From positions 1 to 7,071 of the forward strand of contig LJUD01000172.1 in assembly GCA_001304035.1 (NCBI GenBank): a stretch of DNA of 7,071 nt, written 5' to 3'. The DNA is from a bacterium SM23_31 (GTDB lineage: Bacteria; SM23-31). Under the pieces are notes generated by a model that worked only from the letters and a program-made list of their open reading frames with translations, was not told where the DNA came from and did not search any database. Position numbers and translations under genes: made by a program. Positions 1 to 4,930 of the stretch are shown here, piece after piece; positions within the stretch are counted from its first letter, which is position 1, and every line of letters starts with the position of its first letter.

Positions 1-24
1 TTCGACTCCCGCCGTCTCCACGAA
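1..24 (+). repeat. 3' end of tmRNA (ssrA)-like sequence, attachment-site repeat copy 1 (cut by window edge)
   Basis: The window opens inside a T-loop (ttcgact) followed by the 3' half of a T-stem (cccgc) and an acceptor-like strand ending gtctcca. The same 24 bases recur exactly at 2977-3000 and 3982-4005. With the upstream bases seen in the copy at 2969, this matches the end of bacterial tmRNA (known consensus gacgcgggttcgactcccgc plus an acceptor strand). The CCA is not encoded (ccacga). It may be the real ssrA 3' end or another integration scar; the upstream sequence needed to decide lies outside the window. Confidence 0.6.
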
Positions 25-60
25 TCCTCAGCTTCAGTGGATTTTTTGATGGGGGATTTT

Positions 61-315
61 ATGGTATACGTTTACGTGCTTGAAGGTGTAGATACGGAGA
101 AGCGGTATGTCGGGATAACGAACAACCTTGATCGTCGTCTGATTGAACACCGAAGTAAGCGAACCAAAGGCGGTCAGCTATTAGGCGACTTTACATTACT
201 TCATGTGGAGCATTTCCGTAACTACAACGCGGCACGCAAAAGAGAGATATTTCTGAAATCAGGACAGGGACGTAAGTTGTTAACTGAACGATATCCTCGA
301 ACGCGGCCCGCCTGA
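61..315 (+). CDS. Small GIY-YIG family endonuclease-like protein
   Basis: An 84-residue single-domain GIY-YIG protein of the UvrC/YhbQ-like kind, whose known activity is metal-dependent DNA strand cleavage. The two hallmark strands are visible as YVYVL (residues 3-7) and RYVGIT (15-20). They are followed by the helix NNLDRRLIEH with R26 and H30, and by RKREIFLKSGQGRKLL, where E62 is the likely metal-binding glutamate. The length is normal for stand-alone members. The ATG at 61 is preferred over the in-frame GTG at 37 because it begins the domain and has a G-run (51-55) five bases upstream. The gene starts only 36 bases after the tmRNA-like 3' end, and its stop codon sits in the loop of a hairpin (307-321). 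Its position between two T-loop-like sequences suggests it arrived at the ssrA site as a mobile passenger. The cellular role is unknown; a homing or recombination-aiding nuclease is an inference. Confidence 0.85.
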   Translation: MVYVYVLEGVDTEKRYVGITNNLDRRLIEHRSKRTKGGQLLGDFTLLHVEHFRNYNAARKREIFLKSGQGRKLLTERYPRTRPA

Positions 316-362
316 GGCGGGTAAAGCTTGTCCGTCTTTGACGGGCTTGTTCGCCTCCGGCG
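307..362 (+). repeat. Three consecutive small hairpins at the end of the GIY-YIG gene
   Basis: Three perfect GC-rich inverted repeats follow one another: cccgcc/ggcggg (307-312 and 316-321) with the gene's TGA stop as the 3-base loop, ccgtc/gacgg (332-336 and 340-344), and cgcc/ggcg (352-355 and 359-362). No T-run follows any of them, so they are not classical terminators. They lead directly into a degenerate T-loop sequence at 363. Confidence 0.6.
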
Positions 363-378
363 AATTCGACTCCCGCTG
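363..378 (+). repeat. Degenerate copy of the tmRNA T-loop/attachment sequence
   Basis: The sequence aattcgactcccgctg matches the T-loop and 3' T-stem of the ssrA-like repeat (ttcgactcccgc is exact) but then diverges from the acceptor part. Together with copy 1 at the window start it brackets the GIY-YIG gene, as expected if that gene is a unit inserted at the ssrA 3' end. A 12-base exact match alone is modest evidence. Confidence 0.45.
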
Positions 379-392
379 TTAATATAGTACAT

Positions 393-432
393 AAGCCGGA
401 TAAATTTCACGATTTTCCCGGCTTTTATATTT
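393..432 (+). terminator. Candidate Rho-independent terminator
   Basis: Stem aagccgg (393-399) pairs with ccggctt (418-424) around an 18-base loop, and is followed by ttatattt. It would end transcription coming from the left, that is the GIY-YIG gene and possibly the tmRNA gene itself. If the GIY-YIG unit was inserted later, this may be the original ssrA terminator pushed downstream; that is inference. Confidence 0.5.
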
Positions 433-829
433 CAGTAATCCTCCCATTTCTTAAATTATTGACACTATGAGTAAAATTGCTTATGTTTCTATATTATTCT
501 AATTTGCTCACTATTCATCACAAATATACCTTCTAAAACCTGGTTAGCTTCTCAAGCCGAGCCCTGTTGAACTGGGCTGATTGTTGCCATACTAACTCTT
601 ATAGGCAGTCTCTAAATTTAAGACTTAATTTAATCCAACATGTTCTGAACCGCTACAGCCCTGCGTACACCCCGCAGAATGACACTTGCAAAGAATTCGT
701 TCATGATGACTACTACCGCAGTATCATTCTTCGTTGTGAAAGACTATTTCTTACACCGAGAGAAGCTGAACCGAATCAAACGCAAAACCTAATCCAAAGT
801 GCAAAAGAGCTTTGTGTGATATCAAAAAG
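433..829. other. Gene-poor stretch, no convincing coding sequence
   Basis: AT-rich DNA between two terminators. A 94-codon plus-strand frame opens with TTG at 567 and ends at 851. It lacks a ribosome binding site, resembles no family I recognise, and its last codons lie inside the terminator hairpin at 830-858, so it is not called. A short inverted repeat, agccc/gggct (560-564 and 574-578), is visible and unexplained. No RNA gene was recognised. Confidence 0.5.
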
Positions 830-858
830 AAAGGGCTTAGAATTATTCTAAGCCCTTT
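830..858 (-). terminator. Strong intrinsic terminator of the M14 peptidase gene
   Basis: A perfect inverted repeat with 14-bp arms (830-843 and 845-858, core aagggctta) lies 23 bases past the peptidase stop. Read on the minus strand the hairpin ends in gcccttt and continues cttttt, giving the U-run of a Rho-independent terminator. On the plus strand no U-run follows, so its action is mainly on the minus strand. Confidence 0.85.
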
Positions 859-881
859 GTATATCTCAATATTTATTAACC

Positions 882-2489
882 TTATTTTAGGATTTTTGTG
901 GGTAGTGGTTTTGGAACCATTAGTTTGAATATTGGGATAATCGCCGGTCCGGCCTGTCTACCGCCCCCCCGACTACCCTGACCGCTTCTGATACCCGGGA
1001 GAATCGCGTCCATTGCATTCCAGGTAATCACATTATCCGTTGTTTCAGGTTCAAGCATATGACAGACAATTCTCCCAGATGCCTGTCCGGTACGTATAAT
1101 ATATGTTCCCTTGGGGAATGTTTGGGTCATTTTATGCATTTCCTCTTCCACAGCGACAGAATCAACAGATGCCGGGTGGTCATACTGACTTGTTCTGTTT
1201 ATCTCTCTGGCTATATAGGCTTCGACATCCAGTTCAGTATCTTCCTGAAGAACTTCAATAGTCACTCGATGGCGTTTGAGCATTTCTATTGCTTTGTGTG
1301 CTCTCGGTTCAAGAATGTAGGCGTATGGGCGTGGACGTGTTTTAGTGGCAACAAGCTTCTTTATGATATCAGCATCAGTAACCTTGACAATTGTGCTCGT
1401 CTGTCCTTCCATCCTTCCGGTATCAGGATTACGAGTGCCGCCTTCACGTTTAACAATCTCATAAGATACCTTGTAATCTTCACCTACTTTTATCATTTTT
1501 ACAGGTATATCACCGGAAGCAGTCTGCCCCAATGTGATCGTTTCGTTTCGGGCACGTTTGACATAGTCCATGACCTTTTGCGGATTATTTGCGAAGAACT
1601 GAAGATACGCTTTTGAGGCAACCAATGCGCTGAGTGCGCCGGTTTTTCTGTCCTGACTTGGTGATTCGTACAATACGCCGAGACAGTCGATCATACCGGC
1701 GTAATTGTTAGCCACTCTTGGGTATGTCAGACCTACGTTCCAGCGTTCTTCGTTACCTCCGGAATAGTACCAGGATTTGTATCCCGCTTTTAGCATCTCC
1801 TGATCTATAAAGGGGAACATCTCAAAGTCACATAAATTCATTAAGTTTATATCGCTCTCAATATTTCCAGGGCCCTGATAACACATATTATAGGGTTGTG
1901 AACCTCCATTGTGACCGTCCAGCCATCCATGCGGCCGCCATTTCAGGACCAAATTGTGTATATAGTTATAGAGTGCTTTTTGTTCAAGTTTCATAAAATC
2001 GCGATTCAGGTCAATACCCTGAGAATTGCCGCGGGTTGCTCTTACCAATCCATCCGGATTAATAGAGGGGATGAAAAGGATGATCAGGTCATCCAGCAGT
2101 TTGTTCGTCGGGTGGGTTTTGTCGGCCAGCTCTGCTATGAGAAGGAGAAGCCCCTCTCTGACAGTTCTCTCACCGCCGTGAATGTTCGCGGACATAAATA
2201 CAACAGGTTTACCGCTTGCCATGGCCTCCCAGGGCTGTGTAACCATCGGACGGCTGAATATCGCATAGGGGATCCTTCTTCCTTCGATAGTCTCTCCGTA
2301 ATCGGAAAGGAGCATCTCGGTTGTTGTTGCCTGAACTTCCTGAAGAAATTCCATCATTTCTTCATAAGTAGTATATTCTACAAAATCACCCTTTTCAGAG
2401 GGTGTTTTAATGGTTTGCGCATTCAGAGAAAACGCAATAACAGCCAGTAGTACAGCTATTACCGGAAATAACTTACATAATCTTTTCAC
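882..2489 (-). CDS. Secreted M14-family zinc carboxypeptidase
   Basis: A 535-residue exported metallopeptidase. Residues 1-24 are a signal peptide (KRLCK, a hydrophobic core, then SLNA before Q25). The M14 domain spans roughly residues 40-300. It keeps the zinc ligands H104 and E107 (NIHGGERT) and H193 (WLDGHNGG), the substrate-binding N162-R163 in GIDLNRDF, and the catalytic glutamate E275 (GVLYESPSQ). A complete set implies an active enzyme that removes C-terminal residues from peptides in the periplasm or outside the cell. The roughly 230-residue C-terminal part is unassigned and includes a Gly/Arg/Gln-rich patch (residues 502-514) encoded over a run of seven Cs (964-970). The start is GTG at 2489 with AAAGGAG five bases upstream (2494-2500). 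The gene stands alone and ends in its own terminator at 830-858. It lies between two ssrA-like repeats, so it may be island cargo, but it could equally be a host gene. Substrate preference cannot be read from the sequence. Confidence 0.93.
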   Translation of the reverse strand: MKRLCKLFPVIAVLLAVIAFSLNAQTIKTPSEKGDFVEYTTYEEMMEFLQEVQATTTEMLLSDYGETIEGRRIPYAIFSRPMVTQPWEAMASGKPVVFMSANIHGGERTVREGLLLLIAELADKTHPTNKLLDDLIILFIPSINPDGLVRATRGNSQGIDLNRDFMKLEQKALYNYIHNLVLKWRPHGWLDGHNGGSQPYNMCYQGPGNIESDINLMNLCDFEMFPFIDQEMLKAGYKSWYYSGGNEERWNVGLTYPRVANNYAGMIDCLGVLYESPSQDRKTGALSALVASKAYLQFFANNPQKVMDYVKRARNETITLGQTASGDIPVKMIKVGEDYKVSYEIVKREGGTRNPDTGRMEGQTSTIVKVTDADIIKKLVATKTRPRPYAYILEPRAHKAIEMLKRHRVTIEVLQEDTELDVEAYIAREINRTSQYDHPASVDSVAVEEEMHKMTQTFPKGTYIIRTGQASGRIVCHMLEPETTDNVITWNAMDAILPGIRSGQGSRGGGRQAGPAIIPIFKLMVPKPLPTKILK

Positions 2490-2493
2490 TGGA

Positions 2494-2500
2494 TCTCCTT
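2494..2500 (-). promoter_or_regulatory. Ribosome binding site fixing the GTG start of the M14 peptidase
   Basis: On the minus strand AAAGGAG lies five bases before GTG (2487-2489). The GTG is followed directly by the signal peptide codons, so this site decides the start. Confidence 0.8.
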
Positions 2501-2850
2501 TAAATTAGTGTTTATACCTGTGATATGTTTTTGTTATAAATATATATACATGAACATAATAGTATTTATTCAAAATACCTGAACGTTTTCGCAAATTATT
2601 TATATTAAAAGGTGAAATACCGGCCCTTTATTATTTAAAAAATTATCGCACCAAAAGCAATTATTAATTGTATCTCTGAAGCAAGAGTTATTAGAAATAT
2701 CAAACGAAGTGCACAACATTAAAACAAAAACCTTGAAGCTTCGTTTCTTACTTAAAACCATCTTTTACTCTTCATTTTTAATGGCTTTTTATTTTTTAAA
2801 TTTCTGGTGGTACAGCCTGTATGTCACGGGATTAATACGGGAGTATTTTA
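2501..2850. other. AT-rich intergenic region upstream of the M14 gene
   Basis: It must hold the minus-strand promoter of the peptidase gene, but several weak AT-rich matches compete and I do not choose one. A 72-codon plus-strand frame (2709-2927) is composed of low-complexity hydrophobic codons over AT-rich DNA and has no ribosome binding site, so it is not called. A small palindromic run, caattattaattg (2659-2671), is present. Nothing else was recognised. Confidence 0.5.
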
Positions 2851-2890
2851 GGGGAAAATTAAGGAAAACAGAGGAAAACAGAGGAAACTC
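2851..2890 (+). repeat. Four tandem 10-bp imperfect repeats, possible recombinase arm-type sites
   Basis: Four consecutive decamers keep exact 10-bp register: ggggaaaatt, aaggaaaaca, gaggaaaaca, gaggaaactc. The shared core is RRGGAAAA. Sites repeated once per helical turn would place bound protein on one face of the DNA. They lie about 80 bp before an ssrA-type attachment sequence, which is where arm-type sites for a tyrosine recombinase or excisionase are often found. The binding role is inferred. Confidence 0.5.
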
Positions 2891-2930
2891 CTGCGACTGG
2901 TTAAGTGTTGATTATAAAACAGGATAAGCC

Positions 2931-2957
2931 GTAACTTATTGTCATATAATAAGTTAC
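2931..2957. repeat. Perfect 10-bp inverted repeat next to the ssrA fragment
   Basis: gtaacttatt (2931-2940) and aataagttac (2948-2957) are exact reverse complements separated by gtcatat. The element ends 11 bases before the ssrA-homologous stretch. It could be a recombinase core or accessory site, or a protein operator; no T-run follows, so a terminator is unlikely. Confidence 0.6.
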
Positions 2958-2968
2958 AAAAACGGCAT

Positions 2969-3000
2969 GACGCGGGTTCGACTCCCGCCGTCTCCACGAA
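2969..3000 (+). repeat. ssrA (tmRNA) 3'-end fragment with complete T-arm; attachment-site copy 2, start of cassette 1
   Basis: This is the longest ssrA match in the window. It contains the 5' T-stem gcggg (2972-2976), the canonical T-loop ttcgact (2977-2983), the 3' T-stem cccgc (2984-2988) and an acceptor strand ending in tctcca, preceded by gac as in tmRNA. No other part of a tmRNA (tag-peptide frame, 5' acceptor strand) lies upstream, so it is a displaced 3' fragment, as left by elements that integrate into the ssrA 3' end. Bases 2975-3002 are identical to 3980-4007. Confidence 0.78.
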
Positions 3001-3093
3001 GTGGATGTTATTATTGTGGTTATGATATACTTTATATCTGGTTTTTCTTGTCATGTAACTAATCATTCCCTCCCTCTTTACCTCGATATTGAC

Positions 3094-3122
3094 TTGACAA
3101 TTAGTTGAATTTTTTCTACATT
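3094..3122 (+). promoter_or_regulatory. Cassette 1 promoter (sigma-70 type)
   Basis: TTGACA (3094-3099) is a perfect -35 box, followed by a 17-base spacer and TACATT (3117-3122) as -10. The same boxes and spacing recur in cassette 2 although the spacer bases differ, which argues for selection on the promoter. It would transcribe hicB-hicA with a leader of roughly 210 bases. Confidence 0.72.
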
Positions 3123-3154
3123 TAGATATTATTTAAGTTACGTTAAAAACATCC

Positions 3155-3184
3155 TCCCCGAATCGGCATGTTATGGACCGGGGA
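3155..3184 (+). promoter_or_regulatory. Hairpin in the hicBA leader
   Basis: tccccg (3155-3160) pairs with cgggga (3179-3184) around an 18-base loop, between the cassette promoter and hicB. No U-run follows. It could be an operator for an antitoxin or a leader RNA structure. The left arm is not conserved in the second cassette, which weakens a general role. Confidence 0.4.
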
Positions 3185-3317
3185 ATGATGAACTTGGTAA
3201 AGTAATCCGGTTTTCTTAATATTTCAATAAGAAAATTATAGAGCTTTATTTGCTGTGCATAGTTACTTATGCGTGATTTGGATAGGTTATAAATAGGCGT
3301 TAAACAGGTTGCCGGGT

Positions 3318-3344
3318 ATGCTCAATTTTGGAGAATTTCGATGA
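3318..3344 (+). other. Possible eight-codon upstream frame overlapping the hicB start
   Basis: ATG at 3318 opens a frame of eight codons (MLNFGEFR) whose TGA overlaps the hicB start as ATGA (3341-3344). The hicB Shine-Dalgarno sequence lies inside it. It may be a translationally coupled leader or chance; its own ribosome binding site is poor (AGG about ten bases upstream). Confidence 0.25.
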
Positions 3345-3538
3345 AATACAAGATTGCCCTAAAGCAGACTGATGAGGGTTATAGCGTCTATGTACCCGGT
3401 CTTCCGGGTTGCTGGTCGCAAGGGGCAACCGAGAAAGAAGCTCTGGAGAATATTCAGGACGCAATACGTGAATACCTGGCTGCGCGCGATGAATTGTTAA
3501 AAGGAGCCGAAGTCCGGGAAGTGGACGTAATACCGTAA
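3341..3538 (+). CDS. hicB: HicB-family antitoxin (short form)
   Basis: A 65-residue HicB-like protein, the antitoxin partner of the HicA mRNA interferase. It shows the family pattern YSVYVPGLPGCWSQG (residues 14-28), then TEKEALENIQDAIREYL (30-46). This is the RNase-H-like partial fold that covers the HicA active site. Many HicB proteins carry a C-terminal ribbon-helix-helix or helix-turn-helix DNA-binding domain; this one ends shortly after the fold, so autoregulation by HicB alone is doubtful. GGAG (3330-3333) lies seven bases before the ATG. hicA follows after three bases, so the two are cotranscribed and probably coupled. The antitoxin precedes the toxin, whereas hicA-hicB is the more familiar order. 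The pair is driven by the cassette promoter at 3094-3122. Confidence 0.9.
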   Translation: MKYKIALKQTDEGYSVYVPGLPGCWSQGATEKEALENIQDAIREYLAARDELLKGAEVREVDVIP

Positions 3539-3541
3539 CAA

Positions 3542-3754
3542 ATGCCGAAGATACCGGGAGTAAATCACCAGAACGCAATTCGAGCTTTCGAGAAAGCCGG
3601 TTTCCGGGTTGCTCGCCATGGCAAACATGTTGTCATGACAGATGGAAAACGAATTCTTACGATTCCAAGGTGCAATCCGATAAACGCTTATACTATGTGG
3701 GGAATAGTACATGACTCAGGTCTCACTGCAGATGAATTCCGCAAGCTTTTTTAA
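3542..3754 (+). CDS. hicA: HicA-family mRNA interferase toxin
   Basis: A 70-residue HicA-like toxin with the small dsRNA-binding-like fold. Known HicA proteins cleave mRNA and tmRNA in the cytoplasm and arrest growth until neutralised by HicB. Visible features are the N-terminal helix AIRAFEKAGF (12-21), the strand RVARHGKHVVM with the catalytic-type histidine H29 in the GKH motif, then a second strand RILTIP (37-42) and a C-terminal helix ending DEFRKLF. The histidine often seen after the second strand in other HicA proteins is not obvious here (PRCNPINAY). Length is normal. It starts three bases after the hicB stop and depends on translation of hicB or on the weak upstream purines. Because E. 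coli HicA can cleave tmRNA, its position beside ssrA-derived repeats is suggestive, but no functional link is shown. Confidence 0.9.
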   Translation: MPKIPGVNHQNAIRAFEKAGFRVARHGKHVVMTDGKRILTIPRCNPINAYTMWGIVHDSGLTADEFRKLF

Positions 3755-3870
3755 TCTCCTGCGTTTTTTCCAGCCGCTTCGGCATACCGTAAACTTTAGC
3801 TATTCAGCAAACCTTCAAGCAGACATAATACATAAATTCGTATTCGCCCCATTGGCTCAGGGTAATAAAG

Positions 3871-3987
3871 CTTCTCACCCCCGGTGAAGTCAGCAACCTG
3901 ATTCAGGTTTCGAAATCAATAATTTATGAGTGGATTCATTATAATATATTCCACTACCTCAAGGTTGGGAGTGCAGTAAGGTTCGAC
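3871..3987 (+). pseudogene. Truncated AlpA/excisionase-like helix-turn-helix gene, joined to the next attachment repeat
   Basis: The frame reads LLTPGEVSNLIQVSKS, then IIYEWIHYN and finally LKVGSAVRFD. This is the start and middle of a HTH_17/AlpA-type domain, the small DNA-binding proteins that act as excisionases or regulators of integrative elements. It is clearly homologous to the product of 4931-5116. In intact members RFD is followed by an acidic helix ending in WL; here the codons agg-ttc-gac coincide with the T-loop of the ssrA repeat at 3980, and the frame runs on through the repeat to a stop at 4108-4110. No ATG, GTG or TTG start lies in frame after the stop at 3826. The gene has therefore lost its 3' part, and probably its start, through recombination at the attachment sequence. 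Confidence 0.72.
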
Positions 3988-4007
3988 TCCCGCCGTCTCC
4001 ACGAAGT
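3980..4007 (+). repeat. ssrA 3'-end attachment-site copy 3, start of cassette 2
   Basis: Twenty-eight bases identical to 2975-3002 and sharing 24 with the window start (3982-4005 versus 1-24). Here the 5' half of the T-stem is missing: the bases before the T-loop (cagtaag) belong to the truncated helix-turn-helix gene. Homology therefore begins at ggttcgac, which marks the crossover. The distance to copy 2 is 1005 bases, the size of cassette 1. Confidence 0.8.
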
Positions 4008-4272
4008 TGATGTTATTGTATTTATGCTAAACTTAATGTCTGGTTTTTCTTGTCATGTAACTAATCATTCCCTCCCTCTTTACCTCGATATTGACTTGAC
4101 AATTAGGTAATATTTATCTACATTCAGGCACTGTTTGATTCATATAAAAACCATATTTTCTCTATCTTTATGTCTTGGATTGGGGAATTGGTTACCTGGA
4201 TTAACTCTTACATACAAGGAAAGCAAAATAATCACTCGTTGTGTTGGCGAAAGAATAGGTTCAATAGGTGAT
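4006..4272 (+). repeat. Cassette leader copy B, homologous to 3001-3302
   Basis: It contains the 68-base block 4039-4106 identical to 3037-3104, then degenerate similarity to the same leader, ending with aataggt (4263-4269) close to the mntA start. It carries the second cassette promoter. The few indels and substitutions between the leaders show they are separate descendants rather than a very recent duplication, while the identical block suggests a conserved function such as recombinase or regulator binding. Confidence 0.75.
4096..4124 (+). promoter_or_regulatory. Cassette 2 promoter (sigma-70 type)
   Basis: TTGACA (4096-4101), a 17-base spacer and TACATT (4119-4124), identical in boxes and spacing to the promoter at 3094-3122. 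It would drive the mntA-hepT operon from about 150 bases upstream. Confidence 0.72.
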
Positions 4273-4276
4273 ACGT

Positions 4277-4564
4277 ATGAATATCAATGAATTGAAAGAA
4301 AAAAGGAACGAAATATATAATATAGCTTCCAAATACGGCGCTAATCATATTCGTATTTTTGGTTCGGTGGTTACTGGACAAGCGCGCCCCGATAGCGACG
4401 TTGATTTTTTAGTTGACATAGCTCCCGGAAAAAGTCTTTTTGATCTCGGTGGATTACTTATGGATTTACGAAACCTGTTAGGCTGTGAAGTTGATGTTGT
4501 TACTGAAAACGGTTTAAAGTCCCGTTTGCGTCACCGGATTCTGGAGGAGGCTGTTCAACTATGA
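4277..4564 (+). CDS. mntA: MNT-domain nucleotidyltransferase antitoxin (MntA-like)
   Basis: A 95-residue minimal nucleotidyltransferase of the MNT/HEPN toxin-antitoxin type. The signature FGSVVTGQARPDSDVDFLVD (residues 28-47) contains G29-S30 and the metal-binding aspartates D41 and D43. The third acidic residue is D73 in GCEVDVV. The active site looks complete. In the characterised HepT-MntA system this enzyme adds AMP units to a tyrosine of the HEPN toxin and so neutralises it. ATG at 4277 is preferred to the in-frame GTG at 4268 because AGGTG (4266-4270) sits six bases upstream. Its stop overlaps the next start (ATGA at 4561-4564), indicating translational coupling. It is expressed from the cassette promoter at 4096-4124. 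Confidence 0.9.
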   Translation: MNINELKEKRNEIYNIASKYGANHIRIFGSVVTGQARPDSDVDFLVDIAPGKSLFDLGGLLMDLRNLLGCEVDVVTENGLKSRLRHRILEEAVQL

Positions 4565-4896
4565 GAAGCGACTACGAACGCATTGTAGATATCCAGGAAA
4601 CAATTCAACATATTGAAAAATATGCGATTCGCAGAAAAGAGGCGTTTGAAAAAGATGAGCTCATTCAAAGTTGGATCGTTCGGCATCTTCAAATCATCGG
4701 TGAAGCTGCTTCCCGCCTTTCAGAACACTTCCGAAAAAGCCATTCAGAAATACCATGGTCAAACATAATAGGTATGCACAACATACTTGTACATGATTAT
4801 TTCGAAATTGATAAATCAATCGTATGGGCGGCAGTTGAAAATGAGCTGCCAAATCTAAAGATACATATAAATAAAATCATAGAGAATAAGGCATGA
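4561..4896 (+). CDS. hepT: HEPN-domain toxin (HepT-like) with altered catalytic motif
   Basis: A 111-residue all-helical HEPN (DUF86) protein, partner of the upstream nucleotidyltransferase. HEPN toxins are RNases whose active site is the R-x4-6-H motif. In the HepT group this motif is Rx4HxY, with the tyrosine being the AMP-acceptor. Visible family features are IQHIEKYA (15-22), IQSWIVRHLQIIGEAA (35-50), IPWSNIIGM (64-72), then H73-N-I-L-V-H78-D-Y80. The second histidine and the tyrosine are present, but the position of the arginine is histidine, encoded by cac; a single base change from cgc would explain it. The protein may be a weakened or inactive toxin, or histidine may substitute. GGAGGAGG (4543-4550) lies ten bases before the ATG, which overlaps the mntA stop. 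Otherwise length and sequence are intact, with no frameshift. Confidence 0.88.
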   Translation: MRSDYERIVDIQETIQHIEKYAIRRKEAFEKDELIQSWIVRHLQIIGEAASRLSEHFRKSHSEIPWSNIIGMHNILVHDYFEIDKSIVWAAVENELPNLKIHINKIIENKA

Positions 4897-4930
4897 CTAT
4901 TTTATAAGTGAATTGCAAAATTAACCTTCT

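Larger units (their letters stand above)
3001..3302 (+). repeat. Cassette leader copy A, homologous to 4006-4272
   Basis: After the attachment repeat the sequence stays related to the leader of the second cassette. It includes a block identical over 68 bases (3037-3104 versus 4039-4106), then patchy similarity (aaaaac, ggggaat, ataggtt, aatagg) up to just before the operon. The homology stops where the toxin-antitoxin genes begin, so the leader is a module separate from its payload. It carries a promoter at 3094-3122 and a hairpin at 3155-3184. A 72-codon minus-strand frame over this area only reads through the T-arm and is not a gene. Confidence 0.75.

Noticed and set aside
567..851. 94-codon plus-strand frame starting with TTG
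   Set aside because: No ribosome binding site, no recognisable domain, and its end lies inside the terminator hairpin of the convergent peptidase gene.
964..970. Run of seven Cs in the peptidase gene as a phase-variation tract
   Set aside because: It encodes a Gly/Arg-rich patch near the C-terminus in an intact frame; seven bases is short and a shift would affect only the tail.
1059..1616. Long plus-strand frames inside the M14 peptidase gene (also 1911-2450)
   Set aside because: They are antisense to a gene with complete catalytic residues and a signal peptide, and have no family resemblance.
2709..2927. 72-codon plus-strand frame with hydrophobic residues
   Set aside because: Low-complexity translation of AT-rich DNA, no ribosome binding site, and it runs through the tandem decamers.
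2969..3000. A complete tRNA or tmRNA gene at this position
   Set aside because: Only the T-arm and 3' acceptor strand are present; no 5' acceptor strand, anticodon arm or tag-peptide frame is found upstream.
2848..3066. 72-codon minus-strand frame containing the residues ETAGVEPAS
   Set aside because: This residue string is the reverse translation of a T-arm and acceptor stem; the frame is a by-product of the ssrA fragment.
3773..3783. Short hairpin gccg-ctt-cggc after hicA as a terminator
   Set aside because: The stem has only four pairs and the T-run lies before it rather than after it.
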